This document shows, piece by piece, positions 31,768-41,228 of a DNA stretch of 64,000 nt. The position numbers were made by a program, and so were the translations under genes. The notes beneath the pieces are model-generated. The model saw nothing but the letters and a program-made list of their open reading frames with translations. It was not told the DNA's origin and made no database searches. Where the stretch lies: positions 1,185,001 through 1,249,000 of the forward strand of contig NZ_CP040813.1 in NCBI RefSeq assembly GCF_009498295.1, given 5' to 3'. Source of the DNA: Oceanihabitans sp. IOP_32. GTDB taxonomy: Bacteria > Bacteroidota > Bacteroidia > Flavobacteriales > Flavobacteriaceae. Every line of letters starts with the position of its first letter. Position 1 is the first letter of the stretch.

Positions 31768-31799
31768 CCTAACCGGTTTTGAAAACCGGTTAGGCCTTT
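31768..31799. terminator. Palindromic terminator downstream of the macroglobulin gene
   Basis: CCTAACCGGTTTT (31768-31780), G, AAAACCGGTTAGG (31782-31794): a 13-bp perfect stem with a one-base centre. It resembles a dispersed flavobacterial palindrome of the form ACCT..GGTTTTGAAAACC..AGGT. It lies 42 bp after the stop codon. Confidence 0.65.
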
Positions 31800-31966
31800 G
31801 TTAACGCATAAACAGATAGCAGTATATGCTCTAAATTATTTTTTGTCAAACACTTCGCTACAAGATTTAAAAACACCTTGCAGAATAACCTATTTTATTT
31901 CAAATAAAGGTTTTTACCTTTTGTGATTTTACTAAAATTACACCCCAAAAAACTAACATTACAAAC

Positions 31967-32072
31967 TAGCGCGTTAGGGATTGAAAAGGAAATCCTTTTT
32001 TGAGGCACGAAAAAAAGATTGTATTGGAAAGCCCGACCCCTTTTTAGGGGTAACGCCCAAATAAAGTTAAAA
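31967..32072. ncRNA. Possible structured intergenic element
   Basis: The segment starts CTAGCGCGTTAGGGATTGAA, contains ATCCTTTTTT...AAAAAAAGATT (a bulged stem), then GGAAAGCCCGACCCC, and ends with hairpin ACCCC-TTTTTA-GGGGT. From memory this layout recurs between genes in Flavobacteriaceae genomes. I cannot tell whether it is a transcribed RNA, a terminator for gpsA or a repeat. The rest of 31800-31966 shows nothing. Confidence 0.35.
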
Positions 32073-32105
32073 GACCAGTTAAATTTGCTTATTAGAACGA
32101 CTACA

Positions 32106-33107
32106 TTAATCTAATTTATCGGCTAATTTTTTAAACACCTTTTTAGGCTCTTTATTTTCGTATAAAATCTCGTAAACAGCGTTTATAATAGGAATTTTAG
32201 CCTTTTTGCCATTTTTTTCGTGCAGTAAACGGGCGCTTTTTGTGGCGTAATAGCCTTCGGCAACCATATTCATTTCCATTTGAGCAGATTTTACAGTATA
32301 CCCCTTACCAATCATGTTTCCAAACATACGGTTTCTGGAAAATACCGAGTAACCTGTTACTAATAAGTCGCCCAAATATGCCGAATTATTAATATTGCGT
32401 TTCATTTTATGGCGTTTTTTAATAAAACGTTTCATTTCTCTAATGGCATTACTCATTAACACACTCTGGAAGTTATCACCATAGCCCAAACCATGAGCAA
32501 TACCCGCAGCAATAGCATAGATATTTTTAAGCATTACGGCATATTCAATACCAATAATATCGTCGCTAATGGTTGTTTTAATATAGTGGCTAGAGAGCTT
32601 GTTGGCAATTTGTTGTGCTTTCTCTGAATCTGAACAAGACACTGTTAAATACGATAAACGCTCTAAGGCCACCTCTTCGGCATGACAGGGCCCGGCGATT
32701 ACGGCGATATTATCGTAAGGTATATTGTAAACCTCATGGAAATGCTCGCCAACCAGCAAGCCAGTTTCCGGCATAATACCTTTTACGGCAGAAACAATAA
32801 TTTTATTTTCAATGTTTTCTGTTAATTTTTCTAGTTCTGAATGCATAAAAGCCGATGGTATCACAAAGATTAAAACATCGGCATAATTGGCAATTTCATT
32901 AATATCGTTACTAATTTTTAATTGGTCTAAGTTAAATTCGACCGCGCTTAAATAATTAGGGTTATGTTGCTCTCTTAATAAATGTTCTTTGGTATAAACA
33001 CTTCGCATATACCAACCTACCTCATCTAAATTTTCACAAAGCATTTTTACAATGGCGGTTGCCCAACTTCCAGCGCCAAAAACTGCGTATTTTAAAGGTT
33101 TATCCAT
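32106..33107 (-). CDS. gpsA: NAD(P)H-dependent glycerol-3-phosphate dehydrogenase
   Basis: 333 aa from MDKPLKYAVFGAGSWATA at 33107; an in-frame ATG at 33152 adds 15 residues upstream of the dinucleotide-binding fold and is rejected. The Rossmann GAGSWATA, the VSAVKGIMPETG segment and the catalytic lysine region (MLKNIYAIAAGIAHGLGYGDN) are clear. It reduces dihydroxyacetone phosphate to sn-glycerol-3-phosphate for phospholipid synthesis. Monocistronic, diverging from the lipoprotein gene at 33239. Confidence 0.92.
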   Translation of the reverse strand: MDKPLKYAVFGAGSWATAIVKMLCENLDEVGWYMRSVYTKEHLLREQHNPNYLSAVEFNLDQLKISNDINEIANYADVLIFVIPSAFMHSELEKLTENIENKIIVSAVKGIMPETGLLVGEHFHEVYNIPYDNIAVIAGPCHAEEVALERLSYLTVSCSDSEKAQQIANKLSSHYIKTTISDDIIGIEYAVMLKNIYAIAAGIAHGLGYGDNFQSVLMSNAIREMKRFIKKRHKMKRNINNSAYLGDLLVTGYSVFSRNRMFGNMIGKGYTVKSAQMEMNMVAEGYYATKSARLLHEKNGKKAKIPIINAVYEILYENKEPKKVFKKLADKLD

Positions 33108-33238
33108 AAATGGTGTTATTTTCTTGTGCCCAAAAATACACAAAAAAAACAAGCTACATTAAATCATTATATTTCTTAAAACTGTATTTTGGCACGTGTT
33201 TTGAAAATGAATACAACAGAACTCAAAAATGTTTGATT

Positions 33239-34177
33239 ATGAAGACTATAAAAATACTTTTAAGCTTTGCTTTAGCAACGACATTATTTACATCATGCTA
33301 TGTAGAATCGAACATAGTCGAAGAGACACCGAGAATTTCTATAAACCAGTTACTAGGCAGTTACGATTTGTGGTATGTAGACATTAACAGTACGAAAGGC
33401 TATGGCACCACACCATTTTTACAAAAAGCATTTACCTTATCGTTTAAAAATGGCATAATGTTCGCCAATAATAACCTAGTAGGAATTGGGAGTACGGGTA
33501 ATGGCTATGGTATTGCCGTGGCCGATTACGATGCCTACGATATGATTTTAGATGTGGTACATGATGTGGATGGTTTCGAAACTTTTGATGTTTTTCAAAT
33601 AGATTATAATACTATAGAATTATACAACCCGAATAACGATACCTCTTATTTTCTAGATGGTTACCAACGCAGTAATTTTGATTACGACTTTGTATTTTAT
33701 GATAATATTCATTACTTCCTGCAAGAATATGTGGCGTGGGAAAAAACATTTACGAGTAATTTTGGTGCGATAAACGACTTTGATAACGAAAACTTCCTGC
33801 AGTTTGTAGCTGGCGGTACAGACGATACCTTTAGAAGCTCTCAAGATTTAAATGGTACACCTATAAATGGCTTACTTTGGGATTATACTGGTATTTATGG
33901 AGTTGGAGATATAGTTGGTAACCCCAATCTAAAAACACTAAGCTTAGATTATGATTATTTTAACAACGAATATTTTGAATTAAGTGTTATAGACGACGGT
34001 ACGATAGAATTGTTTCATCCAGCATCTGAAACGGTGTACGAGTTTCAAGGTCGCGGGTACATACAGTTTATGAAAAACGATGGAGTTCAAACTAAGTCGG
34101 CTGTAAAAAGAAACGACATGCGTAAAGCACCAAAAAACAAAGTAAATAACCCTAGAGAAAACACAAGAACAACATAG
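33239..34177 (+). CDS. Hypothetical lipoprotein
   Basis: 312 aa from the internal ATG at 33239, which gives a clean lipoprotein signal (MKTIKILLSFALATTLFTSCYVE, lipid Cys ~20); the frame is open upstream but without a signal. The rest is Asp/Asn/Tyr-rich with two imperfect repeats ending in ..YELYNPNNDTSYFLDGYQ and ..IELFHPASETVYEFQGRG, so perhaps a duplicated beta domain. A basic C-terminal tail (KRNDMRKAPKNKVNNPRENTRTT). No family recognised. Confidence 0.7.
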   Translation: MKTIKILLSFALATTLFTSCYVESNIVEETPRISINQLLGSYDLWYVDINSTKGYGTTPFLQKAFTLSFKNGIMFANNNLVGIGSTGNGYGIAVADYDAYDMILDVVHDVDGFETFDVFQIDYNTIELYNPNNDTSYFLDGYQRSNFDYDFVFYDNIHYFLQEYVAWEKTFTSNFGAINDFDNENFLQFVAGGTDDTFRSSQDLNGTPINGLLWDYTGIYGVGDIVGNPNLKTLSLDYDYFNNEYFELSVIDDGTIELFHPASETVYEFQGRGYIQFMKNDGVQTKSAVKRNDMRKAPKNKVNNPRENTRTT

Positions 34178-34338
34178 GTTTAAATTTAGATTTTTAGTTG
34201 AACAACTGTTAGGGTTTTATCGCCTTAGCATTTGTTTTTTTATGAAAATTCTTTCGTTTACAAAACTGTAATTTGAATAAAATTACGTATTTTGTGACAA
34301 GCATAAATCACTTATTAACCCTTAAAATTTAAAACAAC

Positions 34339-34824
34339 ATGGGCATATTTTCATTTATTAAAAACGCTGGAGCTAAGGTCTTCGGAATAGGAAAAACAGA
34401 GGCCGAAGAAGCTGCTGAAAGCGCGGCTGCCAAACTTAAACTTGAAGAGGCTGCAGCAAAAAAACTAGAAGAAACGATTAACGACTTACAATTAAAAGTT
34501 GAAGGTTTAGAGGTTCACATTAACGATGATGCTGCTACCATTAAAGGCTTAGCTCACGATCAAGCCACCAAAGAAAAGGTGGTGTTAGTGGTAGGAAACT
34601 CTAGTGGTATTGCTACTGTAAACGACCAAATGACTGTAGAACATGTAGAACCCGAAGCACAGTTCCATACCGTTGTAAGCGGAGATACTTTAGGTAAAAT
34701 AGCTAAAAACTACTACGGTAACGCTATGAAATACCCTGTAATTTTTGAAGCTAACAAACCCATGCTTAAAGATCCAGACAAAATTTACCCCGGACAAGTA
34801 TTACGTATTCCAGCTTTAGATTAA
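34339..34824 (+). CDS. BON and LysM domain protein (Kbp/YgaU-like)
   Basis: 161 aa. An N-terminal Ala/Glu-rich helix (1-50) leads to a BON domain (~50-105) and a C-terminal LysM (~110-160, FHTVVSGDTLGKIAKNYYGNAMKYPVIFEANKPMLKDPDKIYPGQVLRIP). The architecture equals E. coli Kbp, a cytoplasmic K+-binding protein. No signal peptide, in agreement. Ends with a strong terminator. Confidence 0.87.
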   Translation: MGIFSFIKNAGAKVFGIGKTEAEEAAESAAAKLKLEEAAAKKLEETINDLQLKVEGLEVHINDDAATIKGLAHDQATKEKVVLVVGNSSGIATVNDQMTVEHVEPEAQFHTVVSGDTLGKIAKNYYGNAMKYPVIFEANKPMLKDPDKIYPGQVLRIPALD

Positions 34825-34841
34825 AATCCCAAAACTTATAC

Positions 34842-34884
34842 ACTAAAAAACCAGCAATATTAATGTTGGTTTTTTTAGTTTAGT
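34842..34884 (+). terminator. Rho-independent terminator after the BON-LysM gene
   Basis: ACTAAAAAACCA (34842-34853) pairs with TGGTTTTTTTAGT (34867-34879), with the T-run inside the 3' arm. 18 bp after the stop codon. Confidence 0.8.
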
Positions 34885-35039
34885 GCAGTTTTTAAACCTA
34901 ATTTTTATGGTGCTTATTTTAATTAAATTCGGACTGTATTACCAAGCCAATCGATAACACCCGTACTTATTTGATTGCTGTTATTTTATTTAGAATCGAT
35001 GATGTCCGATAAAATATTGTACAATACTATTAAAACAAA

Positions 35040-37036
35040 GAACTTTACACATCATTTTTTAATGTCAACTTGCCTATTTTGAAAACATTATTAATATTTA
35101 AAGGAGCTATTTTTCTAATTAAAGCACTGCTGTTTATCGGTTAGTTAGACTCAAGTCTTTGTTCTTAATTCTAAAAGCGAAGCGGTCTTATGTCTTTTAT
35201 CTAGGCATTGATGATTTTACACATCATTTTTTAATGTCAACTTGCCTATTTTCAAACCATTATTAATATTTAAAGGAGCTATTTCTTTAATTAAAGCACT
35301 ACTGTTTATAAGCTAGTTAGAATCAAGTCTTTGTTCTTAATTCTAAAAGCGAAGCGGTCTTATGTCTTTTATCGGGCATTGATGATTTTGCACATCATTT
35401 TTGAATGTCAACTTGCCTATTTTCAAACCATTATTAAGATTTAATGGAGCTATTTTTCTAATTAAAGCACTACTGTTTATAAGCTAGTTAGACTCAAGTC
35501 TTTGTTCTTAATTCTAAAAGCGAAGCGGTCTTATGTCTTTTATCTAGGCATTGATGATTTTACACATCATTTTTTAATGTCAACTTGCCTATTTTTAAAC
35601 CATTATTAATATTTAAAGGAGCTATTTTTCTAATTAAAGCACTGCTGTTTATCGGTTAGTTAGACTCAAGTCTTTGTTCTTAATTCTAAAAGCGAAGCGG
35701 TCTTATGTCTTTTATCTAGGCATTGATGATTTTACACATCATTTTTTAATGTCAACTTGCCTATTTTCAAACCATTATTAATATTTAAAGGAGCTATTTT
35801 TTTAATTAAAGCACTACTGTTTATAAGCTAGTTAGTCTCAAGTCTTTGTTCTTAATTCTAAAAGCGAAGCGGTCTTATGTCTTTATATCGGGCATTGATG
35901 ATTTTACACATCATTTTTTAATGTCAACTTGCCTAATTTCAAAACATTATTAATATTTAAAGGAGCTGTTTTTCTAATTAAAGCACTACTGTTTATAAGC
36001 TAGTTAGAATCAAGTCTTTGTTCTTAATTCTAAAAGCGAAGCGGTCTTATGTCTTTATATCGGGCATTGATGATTTTACACATCATTTTTTAATGTCAAC
36101 TTGCCTATTTTCAAACCATTATTAATATTTAAAGGAGCTATTTTTTTAATTAAAATACTGCTGTTTATCAGCTAGTTAGAATCAAGTCTTTGTTCTTAAT
36201 TCTAAAAGCGAAGCGGTCTTATGTCTTTTATCGGGCATTGATGATTTTACACATCATTTTTGAATGTCAACTTGCCTATTTTTAAACCATTATTAATATT
36301 TAAAGGAGCTATTTTTCTAATTAAAGCACTACTGTTTATAAGCTAGTTAGTCTCAAGTCTTTGTTCTTAATTCTAAAAGCGAAGCGGTCTTATGTCTTTT
36401 ATCGGGCATTGATGATTTTACACATCATTTTTGAATGTCAACTTGCCTATTTTTAAACCATTATTAATATTTAAAGGAGCTATTTTTCTAATTAAAGCAC
36501 TACTGTTTATAAGCTAGTTAGTCTCAAGTCTTTGTTCTTAATTCTAAAAGCGAAGCGGTCTTATGTCTTTTATCGGGCATTGATGATTTTACACATCATT
36601 TTTGAATGTCAACTTGCCTATTTTCAAACCATTATTAATATTTAAAGGAGCTATTTTTTTAATTAAAATACTGCTGTTTATCAGCTAGTTAGAATCAAGT
36701 CTTTGTTCTTAATTCTAAAAGCGAAGCGGTCTTATGTCTTTATATCGGGCATTGATGATTTTACACATCATTTTTGAATGTCAACTTGCCTATTTTTAAA
36801 CCATTATTAATATTTAAAGGAGCTATTTTTCTAATTAAAGCACTACTGTTTATAAGCTAGTTAGAATCAAGTCTTTGTTCTTAATTCTAAAAGCGAAGCG
36901 GTCTTATGTCTTTTATCTAGGCATTGATGATTTTACACATCATTTTTGAATGTCAACTTGCCTATTTTAAAAACATTATTAATATTTAAAGGAGCTGTTT
37001 TTTTTAATTAAAGCACTGCTGTTTATCAGCTAGTTA
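35040..37036. repeat. Tandem array of ~171-172 bp units (about 11.6 copies)
   Basis: Units begin at GCATTGATGATTTT: 35205, 35376, 35548, 35720, 35892, 36064, 36235, 36406, 36577, 36749 and 36921, plus a first partial unit from ~35040 and a last one truncated at ~37036 after ~115 bp. Each unit holds a short hairpin TGATG-ATTTTACA-CATCA, the AAAGGAGCT motif and a TCTAAAAGCGAAGCGGTCTTATG block. Units differ at a few positions (TCTAGGC versus TCGGGC; TTTATAAGCTAG versus TTTATCGGTTAG versus TTTATCAGCTAG) in a mosaic, as expected for unequal exchange. No open reading frame runs through it, and units abut with no unique spacers. Confidence 0.95.
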
Positions 37037-37879
37037 ATTGCCCTTCTTATTTAAACTTAGAAAATCCTTTAAATACAGCTTTTGGTTTAATTGTAGTTTT
37101 GGGTGATGGTACATATGATATGTTTTACTTTGCATGTGCGTAAACATAGCACCTTTTAATTTGACTTCTTCTGAACTCAAAGAGGTATATGCAATACCTT
37201 CGTTAAATTTTAAGGGATCATATTTGTCATTAGGATTAGTCAATAGAATAATATATTCAAGAGCCTCTTTGTTTTTATCACTTGATTTTAATCGATCCTG
37301 TTGTAATGTATTCTCTGTTAAAAACACAGGAATCTCCATAAAGTTCTCAAGAGAGATTATCTCACTTTCTATCACTTTTAAGTCAAGTAACAATTTATGT
37401 TCTTCAGCTTTTAAAAAGCCAAAAAACTGAATGTTCCAGTTTCTAACTAAGCTATCTTGATTTGTTTCCAGTTGAAATATAACTGCTTTTTTATGAGGTG
37501 AAGTTGTTGAGTCGATAAATGCTTTAATTTGAAAACTTTTAATAACATCTATTTTTGTGTATTGGTTGCTCTGTTTTTCAATAGCCAAACTCCTCTCTTT
37601 TCCCATTTTTTTAGATGAGGTGTCCTCAAACAGAATGATGGCATAAACAATTATTGCCATACTTATAATACCAATAATTAGGCCTAAAAATATTTTCTTA
37701 AAAGCATTGAATGACGAAGGCATTACAAAAGAAACAATTAAACTGATAAAACAAATAATCATACCTGCATAGAAAAACAGAGAAGTAATATCTCCCAAAC
37801 CTCTAGATTTATAAGTTTTTCCTAAAAAGTAAAATAAAATTATTCCTAAAAAAGAGAGGATGTGCGGCCAATATTTCAT
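37034..37879 (-). CDS. Hypothetical membrane protein
   Basis: 281 aa. Three hydrophobic helices in the first ~105 residues (~5-22, ~35-53, ~66-88), followed by a ~190-residue soluble domain ending LNQKLYLKDFLSLNKKGN. No family recognised. Its stop codon overlaps the last base pairs of the 172-bp tandem array, so the array ends exactly at the gene's 3' end. Confidence 0.6.
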   Translation of the reverse strand: MKYWPHILSFLGIILFYFLGKTYKSRGLGDITSLFFYAGMIICFISLIVSFVMPSSFNAFKKIFLGLIIGIISMAIIVYAIILFEDTSSKKMGKERSLAIEKQSNQYTKIDVIKSFQIKAFIDSTTSPHKKAVIFQLETNQDSLVRNWNIQFFGFLKAEEHKLLLDLKVIESEIISLENFMEIPVFLTENTLQQDRLKSSDKNKEALEYIILLTNPNDKYDPLKFNEGIAYTSLSSEEVKLKGAMFTHMQSKTYHMYHHPKLQLNQKLYLKDFLSLNKKGN

Positions 37880-37950
37880 ACTTGTAAGGTTTAATAAAGG
37901 TAGTATCTCACAAAGTGTTCAATTAAGTAGTTAAAACAAATATAGCAAAA

Positions 37951-37984
37951 TTGTGCCTATATTAGTATTGTGCCTATATTAGTA
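37951..37984. repeat. 17-bp direct repeat, two units
   Basis: TTGTGCCTATATTAGTA occurs twice in immediate succession (37951-37967, 37968-37984). It lies in the 456-bp gene-free gap 37880-38336, which otherwise contains only the element end listed next. Confidence 0.7.
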
Positions 37985-38203
37985 TTGAAGCCATCCCATT
38001 TTATTCATTTTCAAGCTTTTCCATTAAGATCTTTCCTAAAATATGGTTCTAGGTGAAAATTGCTTTTACGTTTTTTAACTTATTATCAATTGTTTATTTT
38101 ACGTTCTCCATATGCAGAAGATGCCTGTACTAGCCTTTTGCCTGCACTATAGTCTTTGATGTGGTGTTGTGGTCAACTTATTCATTACCGTCTCAACAAA
38201 TTC

Positions 38204-38325
38204 AACTCCTAAAAATCCAAAACACACCATTACCCATAAGGGCGAACCGACAAACACTGGTTCAGTCAACACGGCATTCATGTTGCATTCATGTTGGGTC
38301 GTACCGACCACACGAATGCTTAATT
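38204..38325. mobile_element. Solo right end of the recombinase/HUH element family
   Basis: This ~120 bp matches the right end of elements A, C, D and E (AACTCCTAAAAATCC ... GGGCGAACCGACAAACAC ... GGGTCGTACCGACCACACGAATGCTTA), with an 11-bp internal duplication of GCATTCATGTT. No recombinase or transposase lies to its left, so it is a remnant. It directly precedes the 3' end of the first cassette gene, exactly as full elements do elsewhere. To its left GTGGTGTTGTGGTCAAC may be the remains of another cassette site. Confidence 0.75.
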
Positions 38326-38336
38326 GTTACCTGTAG

Positions 38337-38897
38337 TTATTTTTTCCGATACACTATTAAATTATACTTAAATTCGGTTCCATCACTTTCTAAAGGCTCA
38401 AATACTTTCAATTCCGTTTGAGTGATTTCCGCAAATTCTATTTCGTTTTTCGTAAATTCTATTAATGAACCAGACTCTTTTAATTGTTCCAAAAGTCCTG
38501 GTGCAAGTTTATCAATCGGAACATTATATTTTGGTTCGTCATAAGTCATTCGAAATAGTTTGTGCTCTCGGTCATATTCCCATTTTCCAGATTCGCAATT
38601 ATAGGGGTTTTCACAGCCCATTAATTTGTATGTTCCATCTTTTTCAATCCGCATATTTGGTCGCCAAACAATTTCATTTGCAGTTATCGTGTCATTTATA
38701 AAATGCATGATTTCAGATATTGTTTTTCCGTTACTATCTGTAAGTTTATCAAATTCCCACGTTCCTATAATCAGTTTCTCAATTTGGTCTGCACTTTTAT
38801 TTGTTTTTGCTTCATCAATTAATTCCAAGTAGGTTTTAGTTGTTTGACTAAAAGTCAAAAAAGGTAAAAATATTATGGCAAGCAAGATGTTTTTCAT
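38337..38897 (-). CDS. Hypothetical exported protein (cassette gene)
   Basis: 186 aa from the start at 38897, which begins with a signal peptide (MKNILLAIIFLPFLTFSQ); the upstream ATG at 38936 lies in repeat sequence. The mature part contains LIGTWEFDKL...GKWEYDREHKLFRMTY, a pattern seen in lipocalin-like 'ligand-binding' small proteins, but I cannot assign a family. First gene of the minus-strand cassette array, bounded by an element end on its 3' side and the short element F1 on its 5' side. Confidence 0.6.
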   Translation of the reverse strand: MKNILLAIIFLPFLTFSQTTKTYLELIDEAKTNKSADQIEKLIIGTWEFDKLTDSNGKTISEIMHFINDTITANEIVWRPNMRIEKDGTYKLMGCENPYNCESGKWEYDREHKLFRMTYDEPKYNVPIDKLAPGLLEQLKESGSLIEFTKNEIEFAEITQTELKVFEPLESDGTEFKYNLIVYRKK

Positions 38898-38910
38898 AAT
38901 TAAATGTAAC

Positions 38911-39164
38911 GGCAGTCTATCTAATAACGCTCCCATAATTTTTAATTCATGAACTAAAATACAGAATTAGTTTTAAACTTGGATTAATCATTGATGGTTT
39001 GTCTTTATAGTGACAAACTGAATTGCCAACCGAAAAAAATAGTACTTCTCGAAACAAAACAACTCTAACCACATTTATCCTTGCACAAATTCATCGTTCT
39101 ACCAATAGAGGGCAAATTAACAGAATATTCAGCTCTAGCCACTAGGTGAGCCGAATATTTCGTT
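38911..39164. mobile_element. Short non-autonomous element F1 (~254 bp)
   Basis: F1 and F2 (44462-44727) share their whole length from GGCAGT / TAATAACGCT to GAGCCGAATA..TTAGTT-like ends (here ATTTCGTT). The last ~130 bp also match the right end of element B, including CTAATCACATTTATCC-like and GAGCCGAATA. No coding capacity. It looks like a MITE-type derivative of the B-type recombinase/HUH element and replaces the palindromic site expected between two cassettes. Confidence 0.7.
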
Positions 39165-39178
39165 ATTGGTAACTGGCA

Positions 39179-40183
39179 TTATTTTAATAGCTCTGTTAAT
39201 TTTTCGTTCAATTCTTCTCCTCGCAAATCTCTCGCTATTATTTTTCCATTTTGGTCAATCAGAAAGCTGTCTGGTATTCCTTCAACTCCATAAATCAAAG
39301 AGGCTTTACTTCCGTTGCCTTTAAAATCGTTTACGTGATACCAATTTAGTTTGTCTTTTTCAATTGCTTTTATCCACTTTTCTTTGTTTTCGTCCAAGGA
39401 AACAGCAAATATTTCAAATCCTTTAGTTTTAAATCTATTGTAAGTTTTTACAAGATTTGGGTTTTCTTTTCTGCAAGGTGCACACCAAGAAGCCCAAAAT
39501 TCTAAAAGTATAGTTTTGCCTTTTAAATCTGAAAGTTTTATTGAGTTCCCATTTTTGTCATTCATTTCAAAATCAATAAAATGTTGTCCAATTTCTGCTA
39601 CATCATTCAGTTTAATGTAAGTTTCAATTATTTTCCCGTATTTAGATGTTTTATTTTTTTCTGAAAGTTGGTCAAACAATTCTTTAGTTTCCTTTTTCCC
39701 GAAAGTTGTTGAGTAGGTAGATAGCGTTTCAACACTAACAATACTATTTGGATGTTTTTGAATAAATTCTATTTCTTTTTTTCTTTGATTTTCTTCTGAT
39801 AGATTTTCTAGTTCTTTGCGTAATTTTTGTCCTAAATTTTCTTCATTCGAACCAGTTACAATTGCATTTTCAAAATCGGTCAGCGAAGCATCAAAGGCCA
39901 TAGCATTGTTTTCCAGCCAAAGAAAACGGTAATTGGAATCGTCATTTGTTCGTATTACTACGTGCAATGGTGAGTTTGTTAATTTTGTTTTGAAAACAAA
40001 AGCATTATTTTCAACTAGTGTAGAATCGATAAGGTCAACACTTTGACTGTCCGCATTGTCCAAATAAACCCATGTTCCGTTTTCGATTCCATTTGTTTTT
40101 CCAGTCAAAGAAAATTCAGTATCAGTTCTTTCATTACAGGACGTTATCAATAATAAAAATATTCCTAAAGCTACTAATTTCAT
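39179..40183 (-). CDS. TlpA-like thiol:disulfide oxidoreductase, lipoprotein
   Basis: 334 aa. Lipobox LLLITSCNE (Cys ~16) predicts membrane anchoring outside the cytoplasm. Residues ~25-120 are a DUF4369-like beta domain, and ~195-334 are a thioredoxin fold with WASWCAPCRKENP active site (C-x2-C) and cis-Pro region GVEGIPDSFLID. Such proteins reduce periplasmic disulfides. Sits in the cassette array as a single gene between F1 and the broken esterase. Confidence 0.87.
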   Translation of the reverse strand: MKLVALGIFLLLITSCNERTDTEFSLTGKTNGIENGTWVYLDNADSQSVDLIDSTLVENNAFVFKTKLTNSPLHVVIRTNDDSNYRFLWLENNAMAFDASLTDFENAIVTGSNEENLGQKLRKELENLSEENQRKKEIEFIQKHPNSIVSVETLSTYSTTFGKKETKELFDQLSEKNKTSKYGKIIETYIKLNDVAEIGQHFIDFEMNDKNGNSIKLSDLKGKTILLEFWASWCAPCRKENPNLVKTYNRFKTKGFEIFAVSLDENKEKWIKAIEKDKLNWYHVNDFKGNGSKASLIYGVEGIPDSFLIDQNGKIIARDLRGEELNEKLTELLK

Positions 40184-40264
40184 CGCTGTTCGTTTTGCTG
40201 TCTCGTCCTAAAATACGTCTACAGGTTATTGATTCAAATTAAGTTGTATTTTGGTACTCGTTAT

Positions 40265-41080
40265 TTATTCGTTCAAACTCCAAATTAATGCCTTTTCTTT
40301 TGTGGCTCTAAAAATAGTACTATGTTGTTCGTTTGGTTCATCTGAATATTTCCATGTTATATTTTTTGGTTGTTCGGTTTTAATGATTTCACTTAATTCA
40401 GTAATAAAAGGGGTTTCTTTTTGAACACTTGAACCTGCAAACCAAAATCTCTTCATATTATGACGCGTATTATTCTTAAAATTCTCCTTTGCGTTTTTTA
40501 CTAATGATTGGTTGTTCCACCATAAGGCTGGATCCATAGCGATATAGAAATCGAAAGTTTCGGGGGCAAGTTCTAATGTTTCTACAACGAAAAGTCCTGC
40601 CAATGACTCTCCAATAATTCCTTCATAATTTTTTGTTCGATACCTTTTATTTATTTCGGGTTTCAGTTCTTCTTGAATGAATGCTCGAAATTCTGTGGAT
40701 TTTCCAACATTAGATGCTATTTTTTTTTATTCTTCGTTTTCAGTTGGACCAGTTAAATCTCTTTTACGTTCTGTATTTTCAATTCCGACTAATATAACTG
40801 GCGGAATTTTTCCATTTTCAACGAGTTCAGCTATTGTATTCGCAATATGCGGAAAATCTTCTTTAATTCCACCGTCTGGCATATATACAACTGTCAAACT
40901 ATCGGTTGACTGATTGTAATTAGGCGGTGTCCAAATATTGATTATTCTATCTTCATTTAGCAAATTAGAAGTAATTGTTAAACTCTCGTATATCGGGACT
41001 GGGTCGCTGTACGTAGTTCCTTTGTTTTTACAATTAACCATAACGAAAGCAATAATTGAAATGCAAAATAGTTTTTTCAT
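40265..41080 (-). pseudogene. Esterase of the alpha/beta hydrolase (IroE/Fes-like) family, interrupted by a stop
   Basis: One continuous frame of ~271 codons carries an in-frame TAA at 40727-40729 (...PTENEE stop KKIASNVGKS...). The upstream part has a lipoprotein signal (ISIIAFVMVNCKN) and the YMPDGG region. The downstream part has the nucleophile elbow GESLAGLF, the FDFYIAMDPALWW segment and a C-terminal His (EQHSTIF). The family is esterase D/enterochelin-esterase-like. A single A-to-T change in an A-run (AAA to TAA) or a sequencing error explains the stop. The internal start needed for a C-terminal product lacks support. Confidence 0.8.
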
Positions 41081-41099
41081 AAGTCTGTTTTTTTAATGA

Positions 41100-41228
41100 T
41101 TGCTAACGTTTGTGTTTATGGTTTTTTGTGTGTTTAAGCACTAATTTGGCAAATAATCACCTACCAAGAAAATCCGCGAGGACTTTCGTAAGTTGGCAAG
41201 AACTAGCCATTAATTATACACATTGCGC
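41100..41228 (-). other. Cassette recombination-site-like palindrome S1, interrupted by IS1182
   Basis: In plus orientation the site starts TTGCTAACGTTTGTG and ends CCATTAATTATACACATT before the insertion; the expected closing GTTACC appears at 41997-42002 beyond the IS. It shares the long inner segment (TTAAGCACTAATTTGGCAAATA ... CGCGAGGACTTTCGTAAGT) with S2, S5 and S9, so these are paralogous copies of one site type. Confidence 0.6.

Noticed and set aside
35040..37036. Tandem array as a CRISPR
   Set aside because: Units of 171-172 bp abut directly with no unique spacers, and no cas genes are near.
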